7,250 bases of DNA from Firmicutes bacterium UBA5499 (GCA_002426275.1 DIPB01000121.1:13818-21067); one strand, 5' to 3'; shown: positions 1 to 6,922, counted from the first letter of the stretch. Notes: generated by a model from the sequence alone, not told the origin. Translations and numbers: made by a program.

Positions 1-677
1 CTAAAGGCATCGGCAGCTTCCAGGAGTATATCGAACTGCTGGAAGCGGACGACGACGCCTTCCAGCAGTTTTTGAAACGGCTGACAATTAACGTCTCGGA
101 TTTCTTTCGCAATCCGGAGCGTTTCGCTGATCTGAGCCGCTCAATTCTTCCCAGACTGCTTGCGGAGCGAAATAATCTTCGCCTGTGGAGCGCCGGCTGC
201 GCTAACGGCGCCGAACCGTATACCCTGGCCATGATCCTCTATCAGCTTGCTCCCGCTGCTTTTGCCCAGCATGCGATTTTGGCCACGGATATCGATAAAG
301 GCATTCTGTCGCAGGCGGAAAGCGGGATTTACGCCGAAGGCGAGCTGAAAGGTCTGGATGCGGCGCAGCGGGAGCGCTATTTCCGCCCTTTGGACGGCGA
401 GCGCTGGCAGCTGAGGACTTTTCTCCGGCAGCGGGTGGAATTCAGGCAGCACAACCTGCTGTCCGATCCCTTTCCAGAAGACTGGGATCTCATTGCCTGC
501 CGCAATGTGGTGATCTACTTCACTAAGGAAGCTAAAGAACAATTATACCTGCGGCTTCATGCGGCGCTGCGGCCGGGAGGAGTGCTGATGGTAGGGGGGA
601 CGGAGCCCATTCTGCGCTACGCTGATTACGGTTTTCAGCAGTTAGGCACGGGCTTTTACCGGCGGGAAGAAACATGA
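1..677 (+). CDS. cheR: CheR-type protein-glutamate O-methyltransferase, 5' end missing
   Basis: This is the 3' part of a gene that begins before the window; the frame is open from position 3. CheR enzymes use S-adenosylmethionine to methylate glutamates on chemoreceptors in the cytoplasm, tuning chemotactic adaptation. The visible reading includes the end of the N-terminal helical domain (SFQEYIELLEADDDAF) and the junction motif TINVSDFFRNPERF. The SAM-binding motif LWSAGCANGAEPYTLAM, the acidic-loop motif ATDIDKGIL and the late motif CRNVVIYF followed by LRPGGVLMVGGTEP come next, in the order usual for the family. A TTG at 72 could be read as a start, but coding similarity clearly continues upstream of it. 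The stop overlaps the acpS start (ATGA), so the two are probably co-translated. No other chemotaxis gene is in view, so a non-chemotaxis target is possible. The family call is firm; the substrate is not. Confidence 0.9.
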   Translation, partial: KGIGSFQEYIELLEADDDAFQQFLKRLTINVSDFFRNPERFADLSRSILPRLLAERNNLRLWSAGCANGAEPYTLAMILYQLAPAAFAQHAILATDIDKGILSQAESGIYAEGELKGLDAAQRERYFRPLDGERWQLRTFLRQRVEFRQHNLLSDPFPEDWDLIACRNVVIYFTKEAKEQLYLRLHAALRPGGVLMVGGTEPILRYADYGFQQLGTGFYRREET

Positions 678-1084
678 AGGCAATAGGAATCGATCTGGTG
701 GAAATAAAACGGATTCAAAGAGCGCAAAGCCGCTTTGGACAGACTTTTTTGCAGCGTCTGTTCACGCAGGCGGAGTTGTCTTTGGGCAGCCGTCACAGCG
801 GCAGGCGGCAGGCGGAGTTTTGGGCCGGGCGCTTCGCAGCCAAAGAAGCGGTGGCCAAAGCGCTAGGCACAGGTTTCGGCAGCGCCTTAGGCTGGCGAGA
901 CATTGAAATCGGCGCCAGTGGGCTGGGAGCGCCCCAGGTGAGGCTTCTGGGCGCGGCCGGCACTTTGGCGCGCCAAAGAGGCATCTCGGGGGTGCTGGTG
1001 AGTCTGACCCACAGCCGCGAATACGCCATGGCCATTGCCGTGGCTTTAGGGGAGAAGGAAGATGTTGAGATTAGCGGTAGCTGA
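674..1084 (+). CDS. acpS: holo-[acyl-carrier-protein] synthase
   Basis: AcpS transfers 4'-phosphopantetheine from coenzyme A to a serine of acyl carrier protein, making the active carrier for fatty acid synthesis in the cytoplasm. The 136-residue product starts with the metal-binding motif GIDLVEI (Asp7). It carries the second hallmark, WAGRFAAKEAVAKALG, with Arg53, Lys57 and Glu58, and the late motif VSLTHSREYAMA. These are the conserved landmarks of the group I (AcpS) phosphopantetheinyl transferases, which are trimeric. The length is slightly above the usual 115-125 residues; part of the excess is an acidic tail (about GEKEDVEISGS) that lies in the overlap with the next gene. The ATG at 674 overlaps the preceding stop and has a purine-rich stretch (GGGAAGAA) before it. 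The enzyme is very likely the house AcpS and not a secondary-metabolism type, judging by size and neighbours. Confidence 0.96.
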   Translation: MKAIGIDLVEIKRIQRAQSRFGQTFLQRLFTQAELSLGSRHSGRRQAEFWAGRFAAKEAVAKALGTGFGSALGWRDIEIGASGLGAPQVRLLGAAGTLARQRGISGVLVSLTHSREYAMAIAVALGEKEDVEISGS

Positions 1085-2639
1085 GCAAATGCGGAAAGTC
1101 GATCAAGTGGCTCAGGAGCGCTTTGGCCTTTCCACTGCGGTCTTAATGGAAAACGCCGGACTGGCTTCCGCCAGAGTGGCTGCCCGCATGCTCCCGGCCG
1201 GGGGCAGGATCGTGATCTTGGCGGGCAAAGGCAACAATGGCGGAGATGGCCTGGCGGCAGCGCGGCATCTCGCCAATTGGGGAGCGAAGGTATTGGTTGT
1301 GGCAGCCGAGAAAAACATGAAGGGGCCGGCCGCGACCAACCTCGAGATCATCCGGCAGATGGGCCTGGAGATTTTGGAGGCAGCTCCCAGAGACAACAGG
1401 AGAATCGAAGCGCTGCTCCTGACAGCGGATTTGGTGATCGACGCGCTTTTGGGAACGGGGATCACAGGCCCGCCGCAAGGCATAGCGGCGGATTTGATTA
1501 ACAGCCTGTCAGGACGGACAGGTCCCATTTTGAGTTTGGATCTTCCCAGCGGCACCAACAGTTTAGGCGAAGTTTTTCAGCCCCATGTGAAGGCCAGCTG
1601 CACCGTCACCTTCGGCGCTCCTAAAGTGGGGACTTTGCTTTATCCGGCCGCCGCCCAGACAGGCAAAGTCTATCTGGCAGACCTTGGCATTCCGCAAAGC
1701 TTGATTGCGCAGGAGTGTCAAGCGGCTGAACTTTTGGACGAGACTATTTTGGCCAAACTGCCGCCCAGGGCTCCGGATGCCCACAAAGGGAAGGCGGGAA
1801 GAGTGCTTTTGGTTGCCGGCTCGGAAGGCTTCACCGGCGCCGCGGCTCTCCTGGCCCAAGGGGCGCTGCGGGCGGGCGCCGGACTGGTCACGTTGGCTGT
1901 GCCGGAATCCATTTATCCCATCCTGGCCGGCAAACTTACCGAATCCATGGTTCAAAAGCTGCCGGCAGAAAATCAGCTGCTGGGTCCGGCCAGTTTGCCA
2001 AGAATTTTGGAGCTGGCGGAGGGAATGGATGCCGTGGCCGTGGGGCCGGGTCTAGGCCGGGGAGAAGGTCCCACGAGATTGGTGGCCGGACTTTTGGCAG
2101 GCGTAAACGCGCCGTTGGCGCTGGACGCAGACGGCCTTTACGCTTTGAGCCGGCTTTCCGACAAGCCCCGGCGCGAACAGCCTTTGCTGCTGACTCCCCA
2201 CAGCGGAGAGCTGGCGCGCTTGCTTGCTGTCACAAGCGGGCAGGTGGACGCAAATCGCCTGTCTATGGCGCAGCAAGCAGCCTCTACCTTTAATGCTACA
2301 GTGGTGCTCAAAGGTCCTGGAACCATAATCGCGGCCCCGGGAGCTATTCCCTATCTGAATCCTACGGGAAACGCGGCCATGGCCTCCGGCGGCATGGGAG
2401 ATCTGCTCTGCGGCATCATCGCCGCGCTGCTTCCCGGCCTGGAGCCGCGCCTGGCCGCCGCCATAGGTGTCTTTGTCCATGGCCTCGGCGGAGATTTGGC
2501 AGCGCGAGAGCTGGGCTGCGAAAGAGGGCTTGTGGCCAGAGATCTATTGCGGTTCATTCCGGGCGCTTTGGCTGGAAAATATCCTGCTCCGCGGCTCATT
2601 TTGCCCTTAGACGAGGTTTGGAAAGAAGGCAAAGCTTAA
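1062..2639 (+). CDS. nnr: bifunctional NAD(P)H-hydrate epimerase / ADP-dependent NAD(P)H-hydrate dehydratase
   Basis: This two-domain enzyme repairs NADH and NADPH that have become hydrated. The N-terminal YjeF-like domain (about residues 1-215) interconverts R and S hydrates. The C-terminal ribokinase-fold domain (about 225-515) dehydrates the S form using ADP. In the N domain I see MENAG (29-33), the GKGNNGGDG loop (55-63), DALLGTGITG and LDLPSGTN. In the C domain I see HKGKAGRVLLVAGS (from 241), AVGPGLGRG, LDADGLYAL, LTPHSGE (377-383), LKGPGT, NPTGN (433-437) and GGMGD (443-447), whose Asp447 matches the catalytic aspartate. The family more often has TPHPGE; the serine here is a mild variant. 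The length, 525 residues, is normal. The start at 1062 is supported by AGGGGAGAAGGA just upstream and by the family-like beginning RLAVAEQMRKVD. It overlaps acpS by 23 nt and alr by 1 nt. Confidence 0.96.
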   Translation: MLRLAVAEQMRKVDQVAQERFGLSTAVLMENAGLASARVAARMLPAGGRIVILAGKGNNGGDGLAAARHLANWGAKVLVVAAEKNMKGPAATNLEIIRQMGLEILEAAPRDNRRIEALLLTADLVIDALLGTGITGPPQGIAADLINSLSGRTGPILSLDLPSGTNSLGEVFQPHVKASCTVTFGAPKVGTLLYPAAAQTGKVYLADLGIPQSLIAQECQAAELLDETILAKLPPRAPDAHKGKAGRVLLVAGSEGFTGAAALLAQGALRAGAGLVTLAVPESIYPILAGKLTESMVQKLPAENQLLGPASLPRILELAEGMDAVAVGPGLGRGEGPTRLVAGLLAGVNAPLALDADGLYALSRLSDKPRREQPLLLTPHSGELARLLAVTSGQVDANRLSMAQQAASTFNATVVLKGPGTIIAAPGAIPYLNPTGNAAMASGGMGDLLCGIIAALLPGLEPRLAAAIGVFVHGLGGDLAARELGCERGLVARDLLRFIPGALAGKYPAPRLILPLDEVWKEGKA

Positions 2640-3757
2640 TGGAACCCATCCATGTGGAGGTAAATCTAGCCGCCATCCGGCGAAATTGTCAGACCGTCGC
2701 CGGTCTCCTTGCGCCTGGAACTGAGATCATGGCGGTGGTCAAGGCCAATGCTTACGGTCATGGGGCCGTGCCTGTGGCCAAGGAATTATTGCGCTCCGGC
2801 GCCGGCAGGCTGGCCGTGGCCAGAGTTGTGGAGGGAGTGGAGCTGCGGGAGGCCGACATCGGGGCTCCGATTTTGATTTTAGGCTTGATCGAACCGGATC
2901 AGGCCCAGGTGGCGCTTGGCGCAGACTTGACCGTGGCTGTGGCTTCTTGCCCTTTGGCCAGGGCGCTCTCAGAGGAGGCGGTTCGCCAGGGCAAAACTTG
3001 CGCTGTGCACGTGAAGGTGGATACGGGGATGGGAAGAATCGGCATTCGGCCTTCGCAGGCGCCGGCTTTCATCAAGTGGCTGCAAGAGTTACCCGGGATC
3101 AAGGTGGAAGGCGTTTTTTCCCACTTTGCCACTGCCGACGAGCCGGACAAGACTCAGGCGCAGGCGCAGCTTGCGCAGTTCAAGTCTCTGAGGGACGAAT
3201 TGCTTGCCGCAGGGTTCGAAATACCCGTGTTTCATCTGGCCAATTCGGCTGGCATCATTAATTTTCCGGAAGCTCAGTTTTCTCTTGTTCGGCCTGGCAT
3301 CGTGCTGTATGGCCTTTGTCCGTCGCCGGATCGCACTTCTGACCTTAAGTTTGAGCCTGCCATGAGCTGGAAAAGCCAGCTTAATTTCATCAAAGAACTT
3401 CCGGCTGGCTGCGGAATCAGCTACGGCCATACGTTTCATACTGAGAGACCATCTGTCGTGGGCACGGTCTGTGTGGGCTATGCAGACGGTTACAACAGGC
3501 TTTTGTCCAACCGCGGCCAGATGCTGGTGGCCGGCAGGAGGGCGCCCATCGTCGGCAGGATCTGCATGGATCAGACCATGCTGGATCTCACGGACATTGT
3601 GGCGGCCGGCTGCAAGCCGCAAGTCGGCGATGAGGTCGTGCTTTTGGGCAGACAAGGGGAGGAAGAGATCACAGCCGACGAACTTGCCGCCAAATTGCAC
3701 ACCATCAACTACGAAATTGTCTGCGCCATCGGCAGGCGCGTGCCGCGCTATTATTGA
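2639..3757 (+). CDS. alr: alanine racemase (PLP-dependent)
   Basis: Alr interconverts L- and D-alanine in the cytoplasm and supplies D-alanine for peptidoglycan. The 372-residue product has the pyridoxal-phosphate motif VVKANAYGHG with the cofactor lysine at residue 35 and Tyr39. It also has HVKVDTGMGRIGIRP, the barrel motifs FSHFATAD and RPGIVLYGL, and ISYGHTF with the opposite catalytic base Tyr262. The C-terminal domain has VCVGYADGYNR and RICMDQTMLDLTD. Order and length match the fold-type III alanine racemases. I chose the ATG at 2639, which overlaps the nnr stop as TAATG and has AGAAGG about nine bases upstream. An in-frame TTG at 2618 would add seven residues with no better support. 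In several Firmicutes the same acpS-nnr-alr order is followed by a MazEF/NdoA toxin pair; none is present here. Confidence 0.97.
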   Translation: MEPIHVEVNLAAIRRNCQTVAGLLAPGTEIMAVVKANAYGHGAVPVAKELLRSGAGRLAVARVVEGVELREADIGAPILILGLIEPDQAQVALGADLTVAVASCPLARALSEEAVRQGKTCAVHVKVDTGMGRIGIRPSQAPAFIKWLQELPGIKVEGVFSHFATADEPDKTQAQAQLAQFKSLRDELLAAGFEIPVFHLANSAGIINFPEAQFSLVRPGIVLYGLCPSPDRTSDLKFEPAMSWKSQLNFIKELPAGCGISYGHTFHTERPSVVGTVCVGYADGYNRLLSNRGQMLVAGRRAPIVGRICMDQTMLDLTDIVAAGCKPQVGDEVVLLGRQGEEEITADELAAKLHTINYEIVCAIGRRVPRYY

Positions 3758-3803
3758 TTCTAAACTTTTACGGTGCGGCATAAGAATAGAGCAAAGCTAT
3801 ATT

Positions 3804-3808
3804 GGAGG
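3804..3808 (+). promoter_or_regulatory. ribosome binding site deciding the start at 3817
   Basis: GGAGG lies eight bases before the ATG at 3817. A TTG at 3802 in the same frame would place this site inside the coding region, so the ATG is the better start. Confidence 0.75.
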
Positions 3809-3816
3809 AAAGAAAG

Positions 3817-4617
3817 ATGGCTTTGCTTTTTTTGCTGCTCTTGAGTTTCAGCCTTACCGCCCAGGAGATATATTTTCAAATGGAGGATTCGGCAGGGGAC
3901 GAGGGGGTAGAATACCCTACGGCTCCTTTTTTTTCACCTGGACAAGGATATTTCGATCTGCTTAGTTTTCAGGTCAGCGGAGATGGGAAGCGGCTTGCCT
4001 TTGATTTTGAGTTTGCCAGGGTGGCAAATCCCTGGCAAGCGCCGGAAGGTTTCTCCCACCAGCTGATCGATCTCTATCTGGATACTGCGCCCGGCGGCAA
4101 GACAGAGACCAGGCTTGAAGGTGCCGGAGTTTCTTTCGACCCGGAGCACGGCTGGGAGCATCAGCTCCGGCTGATGCCCTGGGGAGGTTCCGCTCTCTAC
4201 GGCTCCAGGGGCAGCAGTCCGGTGGAAGTCTCGCTCTTGCCGGACGGCAAAACGATTCGGGCTCAGGTAGCCCAAGAACTGCTGGGCAGCCCGCGGCCGG
4301 ACTGGGGTTATTATTTGCTTGTGGGCTCGTATGACGGCTTCGGTCCGGACAACTACCGCCAGATCCAACGGCGGGCAGGTCCCTGGAATTTCGGCGGCGA
4401 GAGAGCGGGAGCGGTGATCGATTTCTTGGCTCCGGACAGCCAGGGACGGCTGAGCCAGGAAGCGCTCTTGCAACCGCCGTCTGTGCTCTTCCCGATGGGC
4501 GTCAAATTCAATTCCCGGCCCAAGATTTTGGTCTGGCTGACAGTCTGCTTTCTTGCGCTTTTCACTGCGCTTGAACTGTATCGTCTGCGTCTGCGCAGCG
4601 CTCAGAAAAAAACGTGA
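3817..4617 (+). CDS. secreted, membrane-anchored protein with a glucodextranase C-terminal-like domain
   Basis: The product has 266 residues. A short hydrophobic leader (about 1-15, MALLFLLLLSFSLTA) looks like a signal peptide, although its start lacks the usual positive charge. The body resembles the C-terminal module of glucodextranases and amylopullulanases: a D-x-x-GD motif near residues 24-28, then YPTAPFFSPGQGYFDL, NPWQAPEGFSHQLIDLYLD, GWEHQLRLMPWGG and a late YYLLVGSYDGFGPDNYR. This module is a beta-sandwich of the DOMON-like type thought to bind carbohydrate or the cell surface. A membrane helix at about 237-255, followed by basic residues (RLRLRSAQKK), would anchor it with the domain outside. 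No catalytic residues are evident. It lies 59 nt after alr with no convincing promoter between, and before a GH15 gene, which suggests a role in glucan capture or handling. The domain call comes from remembered motifs and was not searched. Confidence 0.72.
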   Translation: MALLFLLLLSFSLTAQEIYFQMEDSAGDEGVEYPTAPFFSPGQGYFDLLSFQVSGDGKRLAFDFEFARVANPWQAPEGFSHQLIDLYLDTAPGGKTETRLEGAGVSFDPEHGWEHQLRLMPWGGSALYGSRGSSPVEVSLLPDGKTIRAQVAQELLGSPRPDWGYYLLVGSYDGFGPDNYRQIQRRAGPWNFGGERAGAVIDFLAPDSQGRLSQEALLQPPSVLFPMGVKFNSRPKILVWLTVCFLALFTALELYRLRLRSAQKKT

Positions 4618-4660
4618 GCATTATGGAGCAGGCGCGGCCCAATCTCCTTGTTCAATCGGC

Positions 4661-4683
4661 AAAACGCCCTTAGGGCGTTTTTT
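4661..4683 (+). terminator. intrinsic terminator after the glucodextranase-C-like gene
   Basis: The arms AAAACGCCC (4661-4669) and GGGCGTTTT (4673-4681) pair perfectly around a three-base TTA loop, and the T tract runs 4678-4683. It lies 44 nt past the stop at 4617. The A-rich 5' side means it could also work for transcripts from the other strand, though no gene needs that here. It separates the acpS-nnr-alr unit from the GH15 gene. Confidence 0.88.
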
Positions 4684-4817
4684 GCGTTGGGAAAGCCGGA
4701 AATTGTTGGTTCCAGCCGCTCGCTTTGGTGCGCAGGTTGGGAAAAAGTAACTAAAGGGAAGGACGAGCTGGGATAGAAGACTATAAGCGGGAGAACAGTC
4801 CAAGGAGGGGAACGTTG
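4684..4817 (+). other. leader and presumed promoter region of the GH15 gene
   Basis: About 130 nt lie between the terminator and the GH15 start. The second half is purine-rich. A TTGGGA at 4737-4742 and TATAAG at 4782-4787 resemble promoter boxes, but their spacing is far too long for them to work as a pair. A weak GACT/AGTC inverted repeat (4779-4782 and 4797-4800) lies just before the ribosome site. I recognise no riboswitch, T-box or catabolite (cre) operator. A promoter must lie here if the terminator is effective, but I cannot place it. Confidence 0.4.
4802..4808 (+). promoter_or_regulatory. strong ribosome binding site of the GH15 gene
   Basis: AAGGAGG is nine bases before the ATG at 4818 and six before an in-frame TTG at 4815. 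The ATG has the better codon and usual spacing, so it is preferred. The site also argues against a later start at the internal ATG in the WPGKNPTW region. Confidence 0.8.
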
Positions 4818-6914
4818 ATGCCCATTGAGGAGACCGTGAGAGCGAGAAAGCTCATTCCTTGTTCTGGCCGTGGAGTAGCCCCGATGTGGCCCGGAAAGAA
4901 TCCTACCTGGTCTTATGGTAAGAAAGTCGGCGTGGGCACGGCTCTGAGCCGCGAGAGCTTGGTTTGGTTCACCTTGGAGGGAGGCGCGCTCACAGAAGTT
5001 TATTATCCTACAGTCGATTGTCCAAATTTGAAAGAGCTCAAATTTTTTGTGCTGTCCCCGGACGGTCTGGAAGACGAGAGCCGGATGGAGCAGCGCGTCC
5101 AGTGTCAGGAGCGGTCTTTGCTTTTCACCCAGCTCAATACGTCTAAAAGCGGAAAGTTTCGCCTTCGCAAGACCACCATCGCTCACCCCAGGAAGAGCGC
5201 GGTCTTGATCCGGGTGCAGCTGGAAGCCATAGTAGGGAAACTTTCTGATTATAGAGTTTTTTTATATGTAAATCCACATATTAATAATTCCGGATTAGGA
5301 GACACTATTTTTCGCGCTAAGTACTGCCTGGATAGTCAGGGCGGAGAGCGCTGCGTCTTCGGCAAAAAGTGCATTGAACCATCTGAAGTGCGCGACTGTC
5401 TGGTAGCGCAGGAAAACGACATTGCCATGGCCTTGGTCACCACCGTGCCTTGGCGCAAAGCCGCCGTGGGATATGCGGGCGCTGGAGGCCTCTCGGAGCG
5501 GGGAATCGAGGGCGAATATAGCTATGCCGGGGCAGGTAACGTGGAAGGAATTGTGGAACTGGCCGCGGACAGAAGCGAGTTTACAGTGGCCCTTGGCTTT
5601 GGCCCGGATGCAGAAGAAGCGGCGGAGGTTGCTTTTTCTTCGCTGGCAGCAGATTGGAAAGAGCTCGAGCGGGAGTATTGCCGCCAGTGGGAAGCGTACT
5701 GCCGGAGCCTGGATGATCTGAAAGGAGACGCGACTCCGCTTTATTACCGCAGCGCCATGGTGCTGAGAACGCTTGAAGATAAACTTCATCCCGGCGCCAT
5801 GGTGGCATCGCTTTCCATACCTTGGGGAGAAGCATGCGGGGACTGGAACTGCGGTGGTTATCATTTGGTCTGGGTGCGGGATCTGTATCATGTGGCCATG
5901 GCTTTTCTGGCCGTGGGAGATCGGGCTTCCGCCAACCGCGCGCTGGATTATATGATTGGCTGCCTGCAGAAAGAAGACGGCAGCTTTAAACAGAATGCCT
6001 GGGTGGACGGGAGAATTTACTGGGATAACGTGCAAATGGATCAAGTGGCGTTTCCCTTGCTCCTTGGCTGGCGGCTGAAGAGAAAAGATCTTTATCCTCA
6101 GCTGAAAAAGGCGGGAGACTATCTGCTTGCCCACGGACCTTATTCAGCTCAGGAACGCTGGGAAGAAAACGGCGGCTATTCGCCTTCCACCATGGCGGCA
6201 GAGATTGCAGCTTTAGTGTGTTTGGCGGAAATAGCCGACGAACTCGGAAAAGAGAAAGACGCTCAGCGTTATCTGAAAGCCGCGGACAGTTGGCGAGAGC
6301 AGATTGAAGCCTTATGTCTGACCACAGCAGGCCCGCTGGCGGATCATCCTTATTATTTGCGGGTCTCTAGCGGAGAGCCAAATAAAAGCGCGGTTGTGGA
6401 ATTAGCCAATGGTCACGCCCGCTACGACCAGCGGGAGCTCATAGACGCCGGTTTCTTAGAGTTGGTGCGTTATGGCGTGAAAGCTGCCGACGATCCGGCA
6501 ATTTTACATTCTTTGGCGGCGGTGGATCGTTATTTGGGAGTAGATACTCCCTGCGGCAGATCTTTTTACCGCTATACCCATGACGGTTACGGAGAACCTG
6601 CCGAAGATCAGATCTACCGCGGCGCCGGCAAAGGGAGGCTTTGGCCTGTGCTCACCGGAGAACGCGGACATTTTGAATTGGCCGCCGGCAATAAAGAAGA
6701 GGCCAAGCGGGCGCTATTTGCCATGGAACGTTTTGCAAATCAAGGCGGACTCATCCCCGAGCAAGTCTGGGAGCGCACAGGGAAAGGAACTGGCTCGGCT
6801 ACGCCCCTTGCCTGGAGCCATGCGGAATATATTCGCCTTCTGGTCTCCATAGCTCACGGTAGAGTTTACGATTGCCCGCCGCCTGTGCTGCGGCGTTACC
6901 GGAAAGCCGAATGA
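4818..6914 (+). CDS. GH15 glycoside hydrolase (glucoamylase / glucodextranase type), no signal peptide
   Basis: GH15 enzymes release glucose from the non-reducing ends of alpha-glucans with inversion. The 698-residue product begins with the usual entry motif PTWSYGKKVGVGTA, then a beta-sandwich domain (about 30-270) with LVWFTLEGGALTEVYYPTVD. The (alpha/alpha)6 catalytic domain (about 300-680) carries GGYHLVWVRDLYH (Trp352, Arg354, Asp355), QERWEENGGYSPST, RYTHDGYGEP, GRLWPVLTGERGHFELAAG and GGLIPEQVWE. Glu450 and Glu648 fit the general acid and base; their separation of 198 residues equals that I recall for Arthrobacter glucodextranase and Thermoanaerobacterium glucoamylase. The N-terminus is polar with no leader, so the enzyme should be cytoplasmic, unlike many secreted relatives. 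The motifs do not separate alpha-1,4, alpha-1,6 or trehalose specificity. Residues near 146-165 are encoded by unusually AT-rich DNA. It probably forms its own transcription unit. Confidence 0.92.
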   Translation: MPIEETVRARKLIPCSGRGVAPMWPGKNPTWSYGKKVGVGTALSRESLVWFTLEGGALTEVYYPTVDCPNLKELKFFVLSPDGLEDESRMEQRVQCQERSLLFTQLNTSKSGKFRLRKTTIAHPRKSAVLIRVQLEAIVGKLSDYRVFLYVNPHINNSGLGDTIFRAKYCLDSQGGERCVFGKKCIEPSEVRDCLVAQENDIAMALVTTVPWRKAAVGYAGAGGLSERGIEGEYSYAGAGNVEGIVELAADRSEFTVALGFGPDAEEAAEVAFSSLAADWKELEREYCRQWEAYCRSLDDLKGDATPLYYRSAMVLRTLEDKLHPGAMVASLSIPWGEACGDWNCGGYHLVWVRDLYHVAMAFLAVGDRASANRALDYMIGCLQKEDGSFKQNAWVDGRIYWDNVQMDQVAFPLLLGWRLKRKDLYPQLKKAGDYLLAHGPYSAQERWEENGGYSPSTMAAEIAALVCLAEIADELGKEKDAQRYLKAADSWREQIEALCLTTAGPLADHPYYLRVSSGEPNKSAVVELANGHARYDQRELIDAGFLELVRYGVKAADDPAILHSLAAVDRYLGVDTPCGRSFYRYTHDGYGEPAEDQIYRGAGKGRLWPVLTGERGHFELAAGNKEEAKRALFAMERFANQGGLIPEQVWERTGKGTGSATPLAWSHAEYIRLLVSIAHGRVYDCPPPVLRRYRKAE

Positions 6915-6922
6915 AAAGAGCT

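Noticed and set aside
3089..3781. Minus-strand open frame of 230 codons opposite alr
   Set aside because: It lies antisense to conserved alanine racemase motifs and shows no recognisable protein features.
3758..3816. Promoter between alr and the anchored-protein gene (TTTACG at 3767-3772, TATATT at 3798-3803)
   Set aside because: The two boxes are about 25 bases apart, and the second lies against the ribosome site, so they cannot form a usual promoter; read-through from alr is simpler.
3471..3965. Plus-strand frame spanning the end of alr and the start of the next gene
   Set aside because: It is out of frame with two supported genes, and the Trp/Arg-rich product is typical of a shifted reading of GC-rich DNA.
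3758..4617. MazEF/NdoA toxin pair expected after alr in some Firmicutes
   Set aside because: The gene here encodes a leader, a beta-sandwich-like body and a membrane helix, with no resemblance to MazE or MazF.
4553..4750. Small plus-strand frame of 65 codons across the terminator
   Set aside because: It reads through the terminator hairpin, begins inside the membrane-helix coding region and has no convincing ribosome site.
4602..5186. Minus-strand open frame of 194 codons across the GH15 leader and gene start
   Set aside because: It runs through the terminator and the firm GH15 N-terminus, and its product shows no domain or membrane pattern I recognise.
5870..5885. WVRD in place of the common WPRD in the GH15 substrate-binding motif
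   Set aside because: The middle residue varies in bacterial GH15 proteins as I recall, and the key Trp, Arg and Asp are intact, so it does not suggest loss of activity.
5295..6134. Minus-strand open frame of 279 codons inside the GH15 gene
   Set aside because: It is antisense to a well-conserved enzyme, and its product looks like low-quality antisense translation rich in His, Pro and Gln.
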